NCBI RefSeq assembly: GCF_038002345.1
Contig: NZ_JBBOCJ010000001.1
Span: 3,410,001-3,474,000 of the forward strand
Reading direction: 5' to 3'
Length of the DNA stretch: 64,000 nucleotides
DNA from: Paenibacillus sp. FSL M7-0420
Lineage (GTDB): Bacteria; Bacillota; Bacilli; Paenibacillales; Paenibacillaceae
How positions within the stretch are numbered: position 1 is the first letter of the stretch; every line of letters starts with the position of its first letter. Shown piece by piece: positions 35,555 to 44,165 of the stretch. The notes beneath the pieces are model-generated. The model was not told where the DNA came from. It saw only the letters and a program-made list of their open reading frames with translations, and did not search any database. The translations under genes were made by a program, and so were the position numbers.

Positions 35555-35600
35555 AGAACAGTCGGTTCAGCCATTTATTGGCTGTACAGCTGTTCTTTTT
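35555..35600 (+). terminator. intrinsic terminator after the SDR gene
   Basis: AGAACAG (35555-35561) pairs with CTGTTCT (35590-35596), an inner CAGCC/GGCTG stem extends it, and TTTTT follows. Confidence 0.8.
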
Positions 35601-35638
35601 GTATTGTTCGGTTATTGTTTTTTACGAAAAGCAAAAAG

Positions 35639-35772
35639 AAGCGGAGGGGAAATTTGGAACTGGAGGAGCGAATGCGACCGCCTTTGTGTTTGGATTTCTA
35701 CCGCGAGAAGCGGTTATATTCAGGAAATCCAAACACAACAGCGGCCGGAAGTCCAAATGTTCACCGCAGCGA
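35639..35772 (+). repeat. structured palindromic intergenic element, copy 2
   Basis: The inner arms TTGTGTTTGGATTTC (35684-35698) and GAAATCCAAACACAA (35724-35738) are perfectly complementary. The apical CCGC-GAGAA-GCGG forms a small hairpin, and the outer arms AAATTTGGA and TCCAAAT pair, with further pairing outward (GCGGAGGGG with TTCACCGC). It shares GGAACTGGAGGAGCG and CAACAGCGGCCGGA with copy 3. It lies 126 bases before the response-regulator gene and fills most of the 396-base gap with the terminator of the SDR gene. Confidence 0.85.
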
Positions 35773-35897
35773 CGACCAAGCTTTAAGTTGTAATAATTCT
35801 TTATCTTTTCTTTAGATTTGGTTTAGACTGGATTAAGAATGGCAGGCTATAGTTACAAAGAGCGCGGCTTGCATGACAAGATAGAGGGGGATTCACC

Positions 35898-36605
35898 ATG
35901 TATACCATTCTCATAGCCGATGACGAATCGGAGATTGTTGAGCTTCTGCAGCTGTATCTGGAGAAGGAATATAACATTTTGACGGCAGAGAACGGAATCG
36001 AAGCCTTGAAGCTGATGCAGAATAACAAGATTGACCTGGCGATACTGGATATTATGATGCCGGGGATGGACGGGCTGCAGCTGCTGAAGCGGATTCGGGA
36101 GCACGAGCATTTCCCTGTACTGTTCCTGTCCGCCAAGAGCCAGTATCATGACAAAATCCTGGGTCTGGAGCTTGGTGCGGATGATTACATCGCTAAGCCT
36201 TTTAATCCATTGGAGATTGTGGCGCGTGCCGGGGCCATGCTGCGGCGGGTACATCAGTTCGATGCCAAGGCAGCGGAGGAGGAGAAGCCGAATGAGCAGA
36301 TCGTGCTCGGCAGGCTGACACTGGACCGGAGCACCTGTCAGGTTGAGGTGGCCGGGGAGGCCGTCGCTCTGACTTCTACCGAATACAAAATCCTGGAGCT
36401 GCTGATGCAGCAGCCGGGCCGTGTGTTTACACGCAAGAAGATATATGAGACTGTCTGGGAAGATTTCTACGTCTACGAGGACAACAGCATTATGGTGCAC
36501 ATCAGCAACATCCGCGACAAGATCGAACGAGATTCCAAGAGACCGGAATACCTGAAGACGATCAGGGGATTGGGGTACAAAATTGAAGCACCCGTGGAAA
36601 AGTAG
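35898..36605 (+). CDS. OmpR-family response regulator
   Basis: This 235-residue DNA-binding response regulator has a receiver domain with TILIADDESE, phospho-acceptor Asp51 in LAILDIMMPGMDG and YIAKPFNPLEIV, and a C-terminal winged helix ending in LKTIRGLGYKIE. GAGGGGGAT precedes the ATG. It overlaps the kinase gene by 23 bases. The layout resembles VanR/YycF-type Gram-positive regulators, but the regulon cannot be named. Confidence 0.94.
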   Translation: MYTILIADDESEIVELLQLYLEKEYNILTAENGIEALKLMQNNKIDLAILDIMMPGMDGLQLLKRIREHEHFPVLFLSAKSQYHDKILGLELGADDYIAKPFNPLEIVARAGAMLRRVHQFDAKAAEEEKPNEQIVLGRLTLDRSTCQVEVAGEAVALTSTEYKILELLMQQPGRVFTRKKIYETVWEDFYVYEDNSIMVHISNIRDKIERDSKRPEYLKTIRGLGYKIEAPVEK

Positions 36606-38007
36606 AGATAACCGCCCGCTGCAGACGTCGCTGACCATCGACTTCCTGCTGTTCAACTGCATGCTGCTGATGCTGGTGTTAGTGGTCTACCTGTTCGTAC
36701 AAAAGGATATCGCCCAAGTCATCCGGGACCGGATGACGCCAGATCCCAATCTGTCCGTGGAGGCCGGGACGTACCGGGAGGAGCTGGGCCAGGGGCCGGA
36801 GAGTGAGCGTCTGCTGAAGAGCGGAGGCTGGCTGGAGCTGCTGGATTCCGGCAAGCGGGTGATTCAGGTCATTGGTGAGAAGCAGGATGATATTCAAGCT
36901 TATGAAGAGGACATGCTGTATCTGGGACTGGAGAACCGCAGCGACCAGCCCTTTTACTATTCCATCACGAGTGTTACGGAGCAAGACAGCGGGGCAGCCT
37001 GGATGTTGCTTAAGATTCCCCGCGATGTAATTAATATCTCCATTAACAACGAGTTTCTGGTCTCCTATCTGAATCATTCGGTGTTCTTTTATGTATTCCT
37101 GGTCAGCGGGTTGATTCTGCTGCTGATTTTTGTCTACAGCTATTGGGTCTCCAGACGGATCAAGAAGCCGCTGCGGGTGCTGAATCTAGGCTTGAACCGT
37201 ATGATGGAAGGGCATTACAACACCCGGATCGCCCTCTATGCGGAGACGGAGTTCCTGCGGATTGGCCACAGCTTCAACTATATGGCTGATGTGATCGAGA
37301 AGACCACCGAGGAGAAGCGCCTGGCTGAGAAAAGCAAGCAGCGGCTGATGGTCGATCTGTCGCATGACCTGAAGACCCCGATTACCAGCATCCAGGGGTA
37401 TGCGCAGGCCCTTATCGAAGGACGCGTGACCGACCCGGAGCGGCAGACGAAATATTTGAATTACATCTACACCAAGTCCGTGCAGGTCACCAAGCTCATT
37501 ACGCATATGCTGGATCTGCTTAAGCTGGACTCACCCGATTTCATCCTGCGCATAGAGCGCCTTGAACTGGGCGACCATCTGCGGGAGATTATTGCTGACA
37601 CCTACGGCGAGATTGAGCAAAAAGACTTCGAGCTTCACCTGCAGGTGCCCGAAGAAGAGGTCTATGCCCGTTATGATCCCGAGCTGTTCGCCAGTGTCAT
37701 CAACAACCTGATCGGCAATGCGCTGGCCTACAATCCCGAAGGGACGCGCATCCGGGTATCTGTGATTCCCGAGGACACGCAGATCAGGATCGAAATTGCG
37801 GACAATGGAGTCGGCATTCCGAGGGAGCTGTGGTCTACAATCTTTGACCCCTTTGTGCGGGGAGATGAAGCGCGGACTACGGCCAGCGGAGGAACCGGAC
37901 TGGGCTTGTCCATCGCCAAGAAGAATGTGGAGAAGATGGAGGGCACGCTGCTGCTGGAGAGCAGGGAAGGGGAGCTGACGGTGTTTGTGATCCGTATCCC
38001 GAAATAG
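36583..38007 (+). CDS. sensor histidine kinase
   Basis: This 474-residue membrane kinase has transmembrane segments at about 19-40 and 165-187, with an extracytoplasmic sensor of about 125 residues between them. HAMP, HisKA motif MVDLSHDLKTPITS with His261, and an ATPase domain with NNLIGNALAYNPEG and GGTGLGLSIAKKN follow. The TTG start at 36583, with GGGG upstream, is the only good start before the first helix. It partners the response regulator that overlaps it. The signal is unknown; a secreted stalk-domain protein gene follows 98 bases downstream. Confidence 0.93.
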   Translation: MKHPWKSRDNRPLQTSLTIDFLLFNCMLLMLVLVVYLFVQKDIAQVIRDRMTPDPNLSVEAGTYREELGQGPESERLLKSGGWLELLDSGKRVIQVIGEKQDDIQAYEEDMLYLGLENRSDQPFYYSITSVTEQDSGAAWMLLKIPRDVINISINNEFLVSYLNHSVFFYVFLVSGLILLLIFVYSYWVSRRIKKPLRVLNLGLNRMMEGHYNTRIALYAETEFLRIGHSFNYMADVIEKTTEEKRLAEKSKQRLMVDLSHDLKTPITSIQGYAQALIEGRVTDPERQTKYLNYIYTKSVQVTKLITHMLDLLKLDSPDFILRIERLELGDHLREIIADTYGEIEQKDFELHLQVPEEEVYARYDPELFASVINNLIGNALAYNPEGTRIRVSVIPEDTQIRIEIADNGVGIPRELWSTIFDPFVRGDEARTTASGGTGLGLSIAKKNVEKMEGTLLLESREGELTVFVIRIPK

Positions 38008-38105
38008 AGGAAATAATTAACTTCTTGTCGAATGTACTGATCTGGAAGATTCCGGCACCTTGCCGGGACACCTAACTTACATCGGGGGAAGGAATTAGAA
38101 CATCT

Positions 38106-39179
38106 ATGAAAAAACTTGCATTACTGCTCACCACTCTGCTGCTTACGCTCGGACTGGTCTATCCGGGAGGCGCCGGACAGGCAGCGGCCGCAGCCGCACC
38201 GGTGTACACGGAGATTGCTACGTTTGTCGAAGGTAACCTGCTTATTTCGCCAGTTAAATCTGTACTTGTGAACGGCTCTGCCTACGTACCGGTTAAGCTG
38301 GCCGGGCAGATTCCCGGTTTCACTGTGGCGGCAGATACTACTGGCGTAACGCTCACAGGCAGCAAAGGAAGTACCAAGCTGAACAAGGATAACTCCATCT
38401 TGTATAAGAACACCAACTACGTGGCCTTCAAAACCCTGCTGAAGCTCGGAGCGATCGACGGCAAATATGCCTCCAGCGCCATAGCGTTGTTCGTCTGGAG
38501 CACAGAGGATGGCAAAAATAAGAGCAACAGTATGCTCTACGCCATCAGCAAGCTGCCAGGTACCATGGGCATTGTGCTAGGCAAAAAGGTGTATTTATAT
38601 GGGCACCCAGGAAGCCATTGGGTGAAAAGTGTACAGTACGTTGATGACAACAACCAGAACTTTGTGATGCAAAATGAAGCCGGAGCCGAGTGGGTCCTGG
38701 ACTTGAACGATTTTGTGGACAATACCATGTATTATAGTGAGAATATCGATTATCTGAAGTATTACTATAATGGACAAACGGTGTGGACCCGGAACGCCAA
38801 GATTAGTGATAGTCCGTTCAAGAACTTTGAGAAAGCAACCATCGCCAATTTCCGCTCCAATCCTGTAAACGGGAATTTAGAGATGATCATCCGCCGGGCC
38901 AACGGGCAGGAGATTCCGGTGGAGATTGATCCAACTGCGGGTGATTATGGTGATTACGTCGAAGACATCTTATATTTCAAGAATCCGCAAACCACCTTCA
39001 AGATCAGCGATAAAATGTGGTCTGCCATCCGTGAAGAGCGGGCGGTCAGCGGCATGACGATCACAGAGCTTCTGCTCTCCTGGGGAGACCCGGACGAGGT
39101 TTATGACGGGTATGTAGTGTACGGCAACCAATATGTCTATTTCATCAATGATAAGGTCTTCTCTATAGTTAATTTGTAA
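38106..39179 (+). CDS. secreted stalk-domain (copper amine oxidase N-terminal-like) protein
   Basis: This 357-residue protein has a signal peptide (MKKLALLLTTLLLTLGLVYP, Ala-rich cleavage near residue 33) followed by the pattern LISPVKSVLVNGSAYVPVKL and TNYVAFKTLLKLGA, typical of the stalk domain common in Paenibacillus secreted proteins. The remaining ~220 residues are aromatic-rich with no catalytic motif. An approximate GGGGGAAGGA lies upstream. The preceding two-component genes may regulate it, by position only. It ends at a very strong terminator. Confidence 0.8.
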   Translation: MKKLALLLTTLLLTLGLVYPGGAGQAAAAAAPVYTEIATFVEGNLLISPVKSVLVNGSAYVPVKLAGQIPGFTVAADTTGVTLTGSKGSTKLNKDNSILYKNTNYVAFKTLLKLGAIDGKYASSAIALFVWSTEDGKNKSNSMLYAISKLPGTMGIVLGKKVYLYGHPGSHWVKSVQYVDDNNQNFVMQNEAGAEWVLDLNDFVDNTMYYSENIDYLKYYYNGQTVWTRNAKISDSPFKNFEKATIANFRSNPVNGNLEMIIRRANGQEIPVEIDPTAGDYGDYVEDILYFKNPQTTFKISDKMWSAIREERAVSGMTITELLLSWGDPDEVYDGYVVYGNQYVYFINDKVFSIVNL

Positions 39180-39211
39180 TTCAGCGTGGAAAAGCGGCTT
39201 CCCGTCAGCGG

Positions 39212-39256
39212 GCCTGCACAAGGAATTCACAGAATTCCTTATGCAGGCTCTTTTTC
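39212..39256 (+). terminator. intrinsic terminator after the stalk-domain protein
   Basis: GCCTGCACAAGGAATTC (39212-39228) pairs with GAATTCCTTATGCAGGC (39232-39248) around ACA, then TCTTTTTCT. One mismatch lies in a 17-base stem. Confidence 0.93.
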
Positions 39257-39367
39257 TGTTGCTTGGACAGGTTAGCAGGTGTAACTGTTCCAGTTTTGAG
39301 CTTCAGTGATTTCATGTATAATGAATGAACTGGAACCAGCTATTCTTTTACACTCTAGGAGGACATT

Positions 39368-39712
39368 ATGCAGCTCATTCAACCCGAGGCCATTCAGACT
39401 CGAATCGACAATTTCGTCTCTGAGGATCTATATATCCATCTTGAACTTACTAACGGAGCTTACGCCAGCCATTTCGACAGCTCTCGTGCTCCGGGCTCGG
39501 TGTTCATCAGCAATGCCGAGATCCGTTACACCCACGGCTCCATCTCAGGGACAGGACCTTACCGGGTCGGCCTGAAGACGGAGCAAGGCTGGATTTACGC
39601 CGAAGGACTTACCCATGTGGATGAGCACGATACGGAGCGGCTAATTCTGGCCGGGCATGACAGTCAGGGCAAGCTGATTGTGGCGTTGCAGCTTAGCCGG
39701 AGCCCTTTTTAA
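39368..39712 (+). CDS. yojF: YojF-family protein
   Basis: This 114-residue soluble protein starts MQLIQPEAIQTRIDNFVSED and includes ISNAEIRYTHGSISGTGPYR, the pattern of the YojF (DUF1806) family. In Bacillus subtilis yojF is directly upstream of yojG (bshB2), as here, where bshB2 begins 23 bases later. Its role is not established; the genetic link suggests an accessory function in bacillithiol metabolism. AGGAGG precedes the ATG. Confidence 0.85.
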   Translation: MQLIQPEAIQTRIDNFVSEDLYIHLELTNGAYASHFDSSRAPGSVFISNAEIRYTHGSISGTGPYRVGLKTEQGWIYAEGLTHVDEHDTERLILAGHDSQGKLIVALQLSRSPF

Positions 39713-39735
39713 TGATACTGGAGGAGTAAGCAGAC

Positions 39736-40452
39736 ATGAATAATAAATCTATGGACCATGCAAGAATCCTGGTGGTACTTCCCCATCCTGACGATGAAGC
39801 CTACTTCATATCCGGGACACTGGCGATGTATATCGCAGCAGGTGCAGAGGTGACCTATGCCTGCCTGACACTGGGAGAGATGGGCCGTAACATGGGCGTT
39901 CCGCTGATTGCAAACCGCACGACCCTGCCGGCCATCCGCCAAGCTGAGCTCGAAGCTTCCTGTAAGGCCATTGGGATTCAAGACCTCAGGATGCTGGGCT
40001 TCCATGACAAAATGATTGAGTTCGAAGACCCGGCGCTTCTGGATCAGCGGATTGCATCGCTCGTGAAGGAGCTTGCGCCGTCGCTGGTTATTACGTTCTA
40101 CGCCGGATATAGCGTGCACCCGGATCATGATGCCACCGGTGCTGCGGTGATCCGTACCATTGCCCGGCTGCCCGCAGCGGAACGTCCGGTTGTACATAGT
40201 GTGGCTTTCTCGAATAATCATCAGCAGCGGATTGGAGCAGCCGATGTAGTCATCGATGTCACGCCTTTTATCACTGTCAAAATCAACTCCATTCTGGCGC
40301 ACCGCACCCAGTTCCAGGCAGATAAAGTGCTTGGCGGCCTTAAACCCGCCGATCCGGCAATCTGCGGCAAGTACGGTACGGAACGCTTCTGGACCTATCC
40401 GTTCCCGGAATGCAAGGAACAGCCGGAGGAAGCGGCATTGTGCTGTAAGTGA
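39736..40452 (+). CDS. bshB2: BshB2-type bacillithiol biosynthesis deacetylase
   Basis: This 238-residue protein is a PIG-L/LmbE zinc deacetylase. LVVLPHPDDEAYFISGTLA carries the His and Asp metal ligands and catalytic Asp, and SVHPDHDATGAAV holds the third metal ligand region. BshB enzymes remove acetate from GlcNAc-malate during bacillithiol synthesis. The upstream yojF supports BshB2 rather than BshB1. GGAGGAGTAAG precedes the start. A very similar paralogue is at 44166. Confidence 0.88.
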   Translation: MNNKSMDHARILVVLPHPDDEAYFISGTLAMYIAAGAEVTYACLTLGEMGRNMGVPLIANRTTLPAIRQAELEASCKAIGIQDLRMLGFHDKMIEFEDPALLDQRIASLVKELAPSLVITFYAGYSVHPDHDATGAAVIRTIARLPAAERPVVHSVAFSNNHQQRIGAADVVIDVTPFITVKINSILAHRTQFQADKVLGGLKPADPAICGKYGTERFWTYPFPECKEQPEEAALCCK

Positions 40453-40494
40453 ACAATTATAATGTATACTATTGAGCGGATTGGAGATATTCAG

Positions 40495-41037
40495 ATGACA
40501 GAACAACGGGTATACATCCGGTTCCCCGAGGCGGGAGATGCCGCAGAACTGACGGAGATGTATTTGCGTAACCGTAAATTTTTTGAAGAGCATTCGCCTG
40601 ACATTGGTGAGGAATTCTATACCGTAGAGTATCAGCGCGAGCGGATTGCACAATATGAAGAGGATCGGGCAGCGGACGAGCGCTACGACTTCCTGGTCAT
40701 TCACAAGGCAGACCGGCGGATCATCGGCAGTGTCAGTCTGTCTTTTGTGGTGCGGGGACCGCTGCAGAGCTGTATGATCGGGTACAGCCTGGACAAGGAT
40801 TATAATGGTAAAGGCTATATGACGGAGGCGGTGCAGCAGGTCGTGCGCTATGCCTTCGAGGAGCTGAAATTCCACCGGATTACGGGGGAAGCCTCACCGG
40901 ATAATCCCGGCTCCATCCGTGTGCTGGAGCATGCAGGCTTCCACAAGGAAGGCATTGCCCGGCTGAACGTGAAGATCTGCGGGGTGTGGAAGGACCATCA
41001 GATTCTCGCGATTATCAACCCGGCCGATATTAGTTAA
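40495..41037 (+). CDS. GNAT N-acetyltransferase (RimJ/RimL type)
   Basis: This 180-residue acetyltransferase has RVYIRFPEAGDAAELTEMY at the N-terminus, IIGSVSLSFV, the acetyl-CoA motif YSLDKDYNGKGYMTEAVQQV and SIRVLEHAGFHKEGIARL, the pattern of RimJ/RimL-like proteins that acetylate N-terminal or small-molecule amines. ATG 40495 is preferred because TTGGAG is 8 bases upstream, while ATG 40462 has none. It may be co-transcribed with bshB2, 42 bases away. Confidence 0.9.
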   Translation: MTEQRVYIRFPEAGDAAELTEMYLRNRKFFEEHSPDIGEEFYTVEYQRERIAQYEEDRAADERYDFLVIHKADRRIIGSVSLSFVVRGPLQSCMIGYSLDKDYNGKGYMTEAVQQVVRYAFEELKFHRITGEASPDNPGSIRVLEHAGFHKEGIARLNVKICGVWKDHQILAIINPADIS

Positions 41038-41094
41038 CGGAGTTAACACACGGATTATTATATAGATTGAACAAAAAAATTAAGTTAAAGGAAA

Positions 41095-41232
41095 AGTGGC
41101 GGAGGGGAATTTTGGAACTGGAGGAGCGGTAGCGTCCGCCTTTGTCTGCGGATTTCAACCGTTAAAAACGGGATGAATTAAGAAATCTGCAGACAACAGC
41201 GGCCGGAGGTCCAAAACTTCTCTGGAGTCACG
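41095..41232 (+). repeat. structured palindromic intergenic element, copy 3
   Basis: The inner arms TTGTCTGCGGATTTC (41142-41156) and GAAATCTGCAGACAA (41182-41196) pair with one G:U. The apical CCGT-TAAAA-ACGG forms a small hairpin, the outer arms TTTTGGA and TCCAAAA pair, and GTGGCGGAGGGGAA extends to TTCTCTGGAGTCAC. The arm sequence differs from copies 1 and 2 while pairing is kept. It lies 72 bases before the next gene. Confidence 0.85.
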
Positions 41233-41303
41233 GCTAATCCTAAAACCTGAAAATCAATAGTTCAATTTATTAGCTTAAATATTAACATTGTGGAGGATCA
41301 CCA

Positions 41304-41612
41304 ATGAGCCAGCGTTTACGAATTACCCGTTCCATGCAGGAAGAGAATGCAGAGCAGGCGCTAACCCTAGAGGAATGCAAGCAATACTTTGCCGATAAAT
41401 CCGGCTTCAGCTATTCACAGGTCTACACTGTACAGGGTGCGGAGAGTGCGATGTCGATCGAGGGGGATTTTTTCATGTGGAGTCATGAGGGCGCGGAGTA
41501 CCCGTTCCGGCTGTATATGGGCGATCTGTACGTGGCCTTGTCCATGGAGGCGATTGTGCCTGTGATTCTTGAGATTGCCACGGACCTGCGGGCCGATGTG
41601 GTGGAGGGGTAG
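41304..41612 (+). CDS. small protein of unknown function
   Basis: The predicted protein has 102 residues, acidic and soluble, with no signal, Cys or motif I recognise; the aromatic-rich middle (GDFFMWSHEGAEYPFRLYMG) suggests a compact beta-containing fold. The ATG follows GTGGAGGATCACC, a good ribosome site, and codon use resembles the neighbours, so it is probably real. It sits alone between the palindromic element copy 3 and the MFS gene on the other strand. Function unknown. Confidence 0.7.
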   Translation: MSQRLRITRSMQEENAEQALTLEECKQYFADKSGFSYSQVYTVQGAESAMSIEGDFFMWSHEGAEYPFRLYMGDLYVALSMEAIVPVILEIATDLRADVVEG

Positions 41613-41761
41613 GGAACCAGAATGAATACATATCAGAACAGAATATGAGAGCTTCACACTCTGCTGACCCGCTTTATGGAGAATGGACCGTTTACCGGAT
41701 TGCAGGTGGGGATCGTTAGTAATAATGAGAGCTCAGATCAGATCCGTCTTCCAGAGGCTTC

Positions 41762-43159
41762 CTAGCGGTCATCAAGACTGTGATGGGAGCCTTTGGTTAG
41801 TGATCGCCGCCGGGACATGAACACCAGGCACAGGGCAATCCCGGTAAGGACGATCCCCAGAAAGCGGAATCCGCTGAAGCTGAACCGGTCGCCCATGATG
41901 ATTCCAATCAGCAGGGAGGACAGGATCGTCCCGAAGTATCTGGACGTACTGAATAAGCCGGAGGCTACCCCGATGATCTCTTTCGGCGAGTTGTTGAACA
42001 AGGCGGCTTGCATGGCGACATTGTTCAGTCCGTTGCTGATTCCGAAGGCAGCCAGGGCCAGAATAATACCCATTACAGGCGATGCCGGATTCAGCATCAC
42101 GATCCACACCGCCCCGACGGTCATGAGGATGGCCGAGACTGCCTGAGCAGGCCGGGGACCTGAGGCGTTGATCCATCTTCCGGCGATTGGAGACACGGCG
42201 AGCGAGCATAGACCCAGGCTTAACATCAGTAGCCCCGTGTGGAATTCACTGACCTGACGAACGAGCTGCAAATAAGAAGGAAGACCGAAGAAGACGGAAT
42301 AGAATAACAGATTAACCAGCATAAATTCAATATTGACCCGGATCAGCCCCGGATACCTGGCGAAGGTACGCAGAGGAATGAAGGGCATCGCTGCTCTTAA
42401 CTCATGTCTTACGAAGACCGCAAGCAGGATGAGCCCGGACAGGCCGATGATAACATTGAATAGGGAGACATGACCGGAGGACTTGGCGGACAGCAATTGC
42501 GCAAGCACAGCCACCAGCCCCGTGGCGAACAGCAGAATGCCTGGCACATCTATCCGGTTCATCCATTGCCGCAGGGACGGCTTGGGTAATGCGGCTGTGG
42601 ACGGCTTGTCTTGCGGGATGGTCCTCCAGGCTAACAGGAAGCTCGCCGTTACGAACGGCAGGTTGATGTAGAAGATGGAAGACCAGCCCCACACATGGAT
42701 CAAGACCCCGCCGATGAACGGTCCTGCCGCTGCCGCTCCCGATGTAAACATGGACAGCACGGACAGAGCGGAAGCCTGCTTGTCTGTAATATTCACCCGG
42801 ATGATCGCCATCCCGACCGCGACTACCATACTGGTTCCAATGGCTTGGACAATCCGCAGAACGATGAGTCCCCCGAAGCCCGCAGACCAAGGCGCGAGCA
42901 GGGAGGCTGCAAAGACGATCACCAGTCCGGCCAGGAAAATCCTCCTGCGGCCGAAGATGTCGCTGGCTCTGCCCATGACAGGCTGAGCAATAGCGCTGCC
43001 AATATAGAATGAAAAAATAATCCAGGAGACAACGGTGAACTCAAGCTTGAATGCTTGCTGCAGCCTGGGAATCGCCACAGCCACCATCGAAGAGTTAAGC
43101 GGGTTAAGCATCATTCCCAGCCCAACGGATATCATTAACCACCAGCTGCGTGCATTCAT
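41762..43159 (-). CDS. MFS transporter, DHA2 (14-helix) drug exporter type
   Basis: This 465-residue membrane protein starts with a helix containing GMMLNPLNSSMVAVAIPRLQ, the DHA2 motif D/N-x-T-(V/I)-x-x-A-x-P-like region. It has the motif A loop QPVMGRASDIFGRRRIFLAG and about 14 hydrophobic segments. Relatives (EmrB/QacA) expel drugs by proton antiport. GGGGGAATAAC precedes the ATG on the minus strand. It is divergent from the LysR gene at 43271, with an inverted repeat between them, suggesting that LysR controls it. Confidence 0.9.
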   Translation of the reverse strand: MNARSWWLMISVGLGMMLNPLNSSMVAVAIPRLQQAFKLEFTVVSWIIFSFYIGSAIAQPVMGRASDIFGRRRIFLAGLVIVFAASLLAPWSAGFGGLIVLRIVQAIGTSMVVAVGMAIIRVNITDKQASALSVLSMFTSGAAAAGPFIGGVLIHVWGWSSIFYINLPFVTASFLLAWRTIPQDKPSTAALPKPSLRQWMNRIDVPGILLFATGLVAVLAQLLSAKSSGHVSLFNVIIGLSGLILLAVFVRHELRAAMPFIPLRTFARYPGLIRVNIEFMLVNLLFYSVFFGLPSYLQLVRQVSEFHTGLLMLSLGLCSLAVSPIAGRWINASGPRPAQAVSAILMTVGAVWIVMLNPASPVMGIILALAAFGISNGLNNVAMQAALFNNSPKEIIGVASGLFSTSRYFGTILSSLLIGIIMGDRFSFSGFRFLGIVLTGIALCLVFMSRRRSLTKGSHHSLDDR

Positions 43160-43176
43160 TGTTATTCCCCCTCAAG

Positions 43177-43196
43177 TACTGTACAGTTATCGTACA
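43177..43196. promoter_or_regulatory. operator candidate between MFS and LysR genes
   Basis: ACTGTACAGT is a perfect palindrome (43177-43186), and CTGTAC is repeated inverted as GTACAG 7 bases further (43191-43196). It lies 18 bases from the MFS start codon and about 75 from the LysR start. It could bind the LysR protein or another repressor. Confidence 0.45.
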
Positions 43197-43270
43197 GGAT
43201 AAGAGTTATTTACTCCAACGCATTTCATGTTATGATTTCATAGACTTGAAGGAATGAATGGAGGCGGGAT

Positions 43271-44143
43271 ATGGAGCTTCTTCAATTGCAGTATTTTATC
43301 GCGGTTGCCCGCCTGGAGCATATGACCGAGGCCGCACACAAGCTGCATGTTACCCAATCCTCCCTGAGCAAGACCATTCAACGGCTGGAGGAGGATCTCG
43401 GAGTTTCATTGTTCGACCGGAGCGGGAGGAAGCTGCGGTTAAACGAGCCGGGACGCAGATTTCTTCAGCGTGCAGAGAAGGCGCTGTTTGAATTGGAGCA
43501 GGGGAAGCAGGAGCTTAAGGACCTGTTCAGCCTGGAGTCCGGCACCCTTGAGTTAGCGGTAACCACCGCAAGTACATTGCCCGCTATCCTCCGGGCGTTT
43601 CGCCTCAAGCAGCCGGACATCCATTTTCACGTGCAAATGCTGTCTATGCAGGAGATGATTACTCTTCTACAGAGAGGAGAAGTTGATTTCTGCTTGTCCT
43701 CTCCTCCGGTAAGAGGGAAGGATATTGAATGTCAGGTGGTCTGTAACGATCACATTTACCTTGCCGTTCCAGCCGCTCACCCTCTGGCAAACCACAAGAG
43801 CCTCGCCTTGATAGAGCTTAAGAATGAGCGGTTTGTCGGTGTCAAACAAGGCTACGGGATTCGTGATCTGGTGGATTCCGTCTGCCAAGCTTCAGGCTTC
43901 ATGCCACGCTATGTGTATGAGGGAGACGAACCGGCCCGCTTAATTGATTTGGTGGAAGCCGGGATCGGCCTGGCCTTCATACCGGGTACGGCGAGGAATA
44001 CGCACGATCATATCCGTCTGATTCCGCTGGAGGACCACGGGCTGGTCAGGGAAATCGCCTTGTTATGGCATAAGGACCGCTATATTTCACAGGCGGGCCT
44101 GATTTTCCGTGAGGTTGTTACCGAGTATTTCGCTACGCTATAA
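43271..44143 (+). CDS. LysR-family transcriptional regulator
   Basis: This 290-residue regulator has MELLQLQYFIAVARLEHMTE and LHVTQSSLSKTIQRLEEDL at the N-terminal helix-turn-helix and an effector domain after residue 90. GGAGGCGGG precedes the ATG. It is divergent from the MFS exporter and 22 bases upstream of the second BshB2-like gene, so it may control both. The N-terminal 20 residues resemble those of the LysR protein at 33666, a general family trait. Confidence 0.92.
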   Translation: MELLQLQYFIAVARLEHMTEAAHKLHVTQSSLSKTIQRLEEDLGVSLFDRSGRKLRLNEPGRRFLQRAEKALFELEQGKQELKDLFSLESGTLELAVTTASTLPAILRAFRLKQPDIHFHVQMLSMQEMITLLQRGEVDFCLSSPPVRGKDIECQVVCNDHIYLAVPAAHPLANHKSLALIELKNERFVGVKQGYGIRDLVDSVCQASGFMPRYVYEGDEPARLIDLVEAGIGLAFIPGTARNTHDHIRLIPLEDHGLVREIALLWHKDRYISQAGLIFREVVTEYFATL

Positions 44144-44165
44144 TGTCACCGGGAGGAATGAACCT

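Noticed and set aside
41676..41765. Short frame MENGPFTGLQVGIVSNNESS... as a gene or gene remnant
   Set aside because: It reads like protein but is only 29 codons, has no ribosome site, and overlaps the end of the MFS gene. No homologous family can be named.
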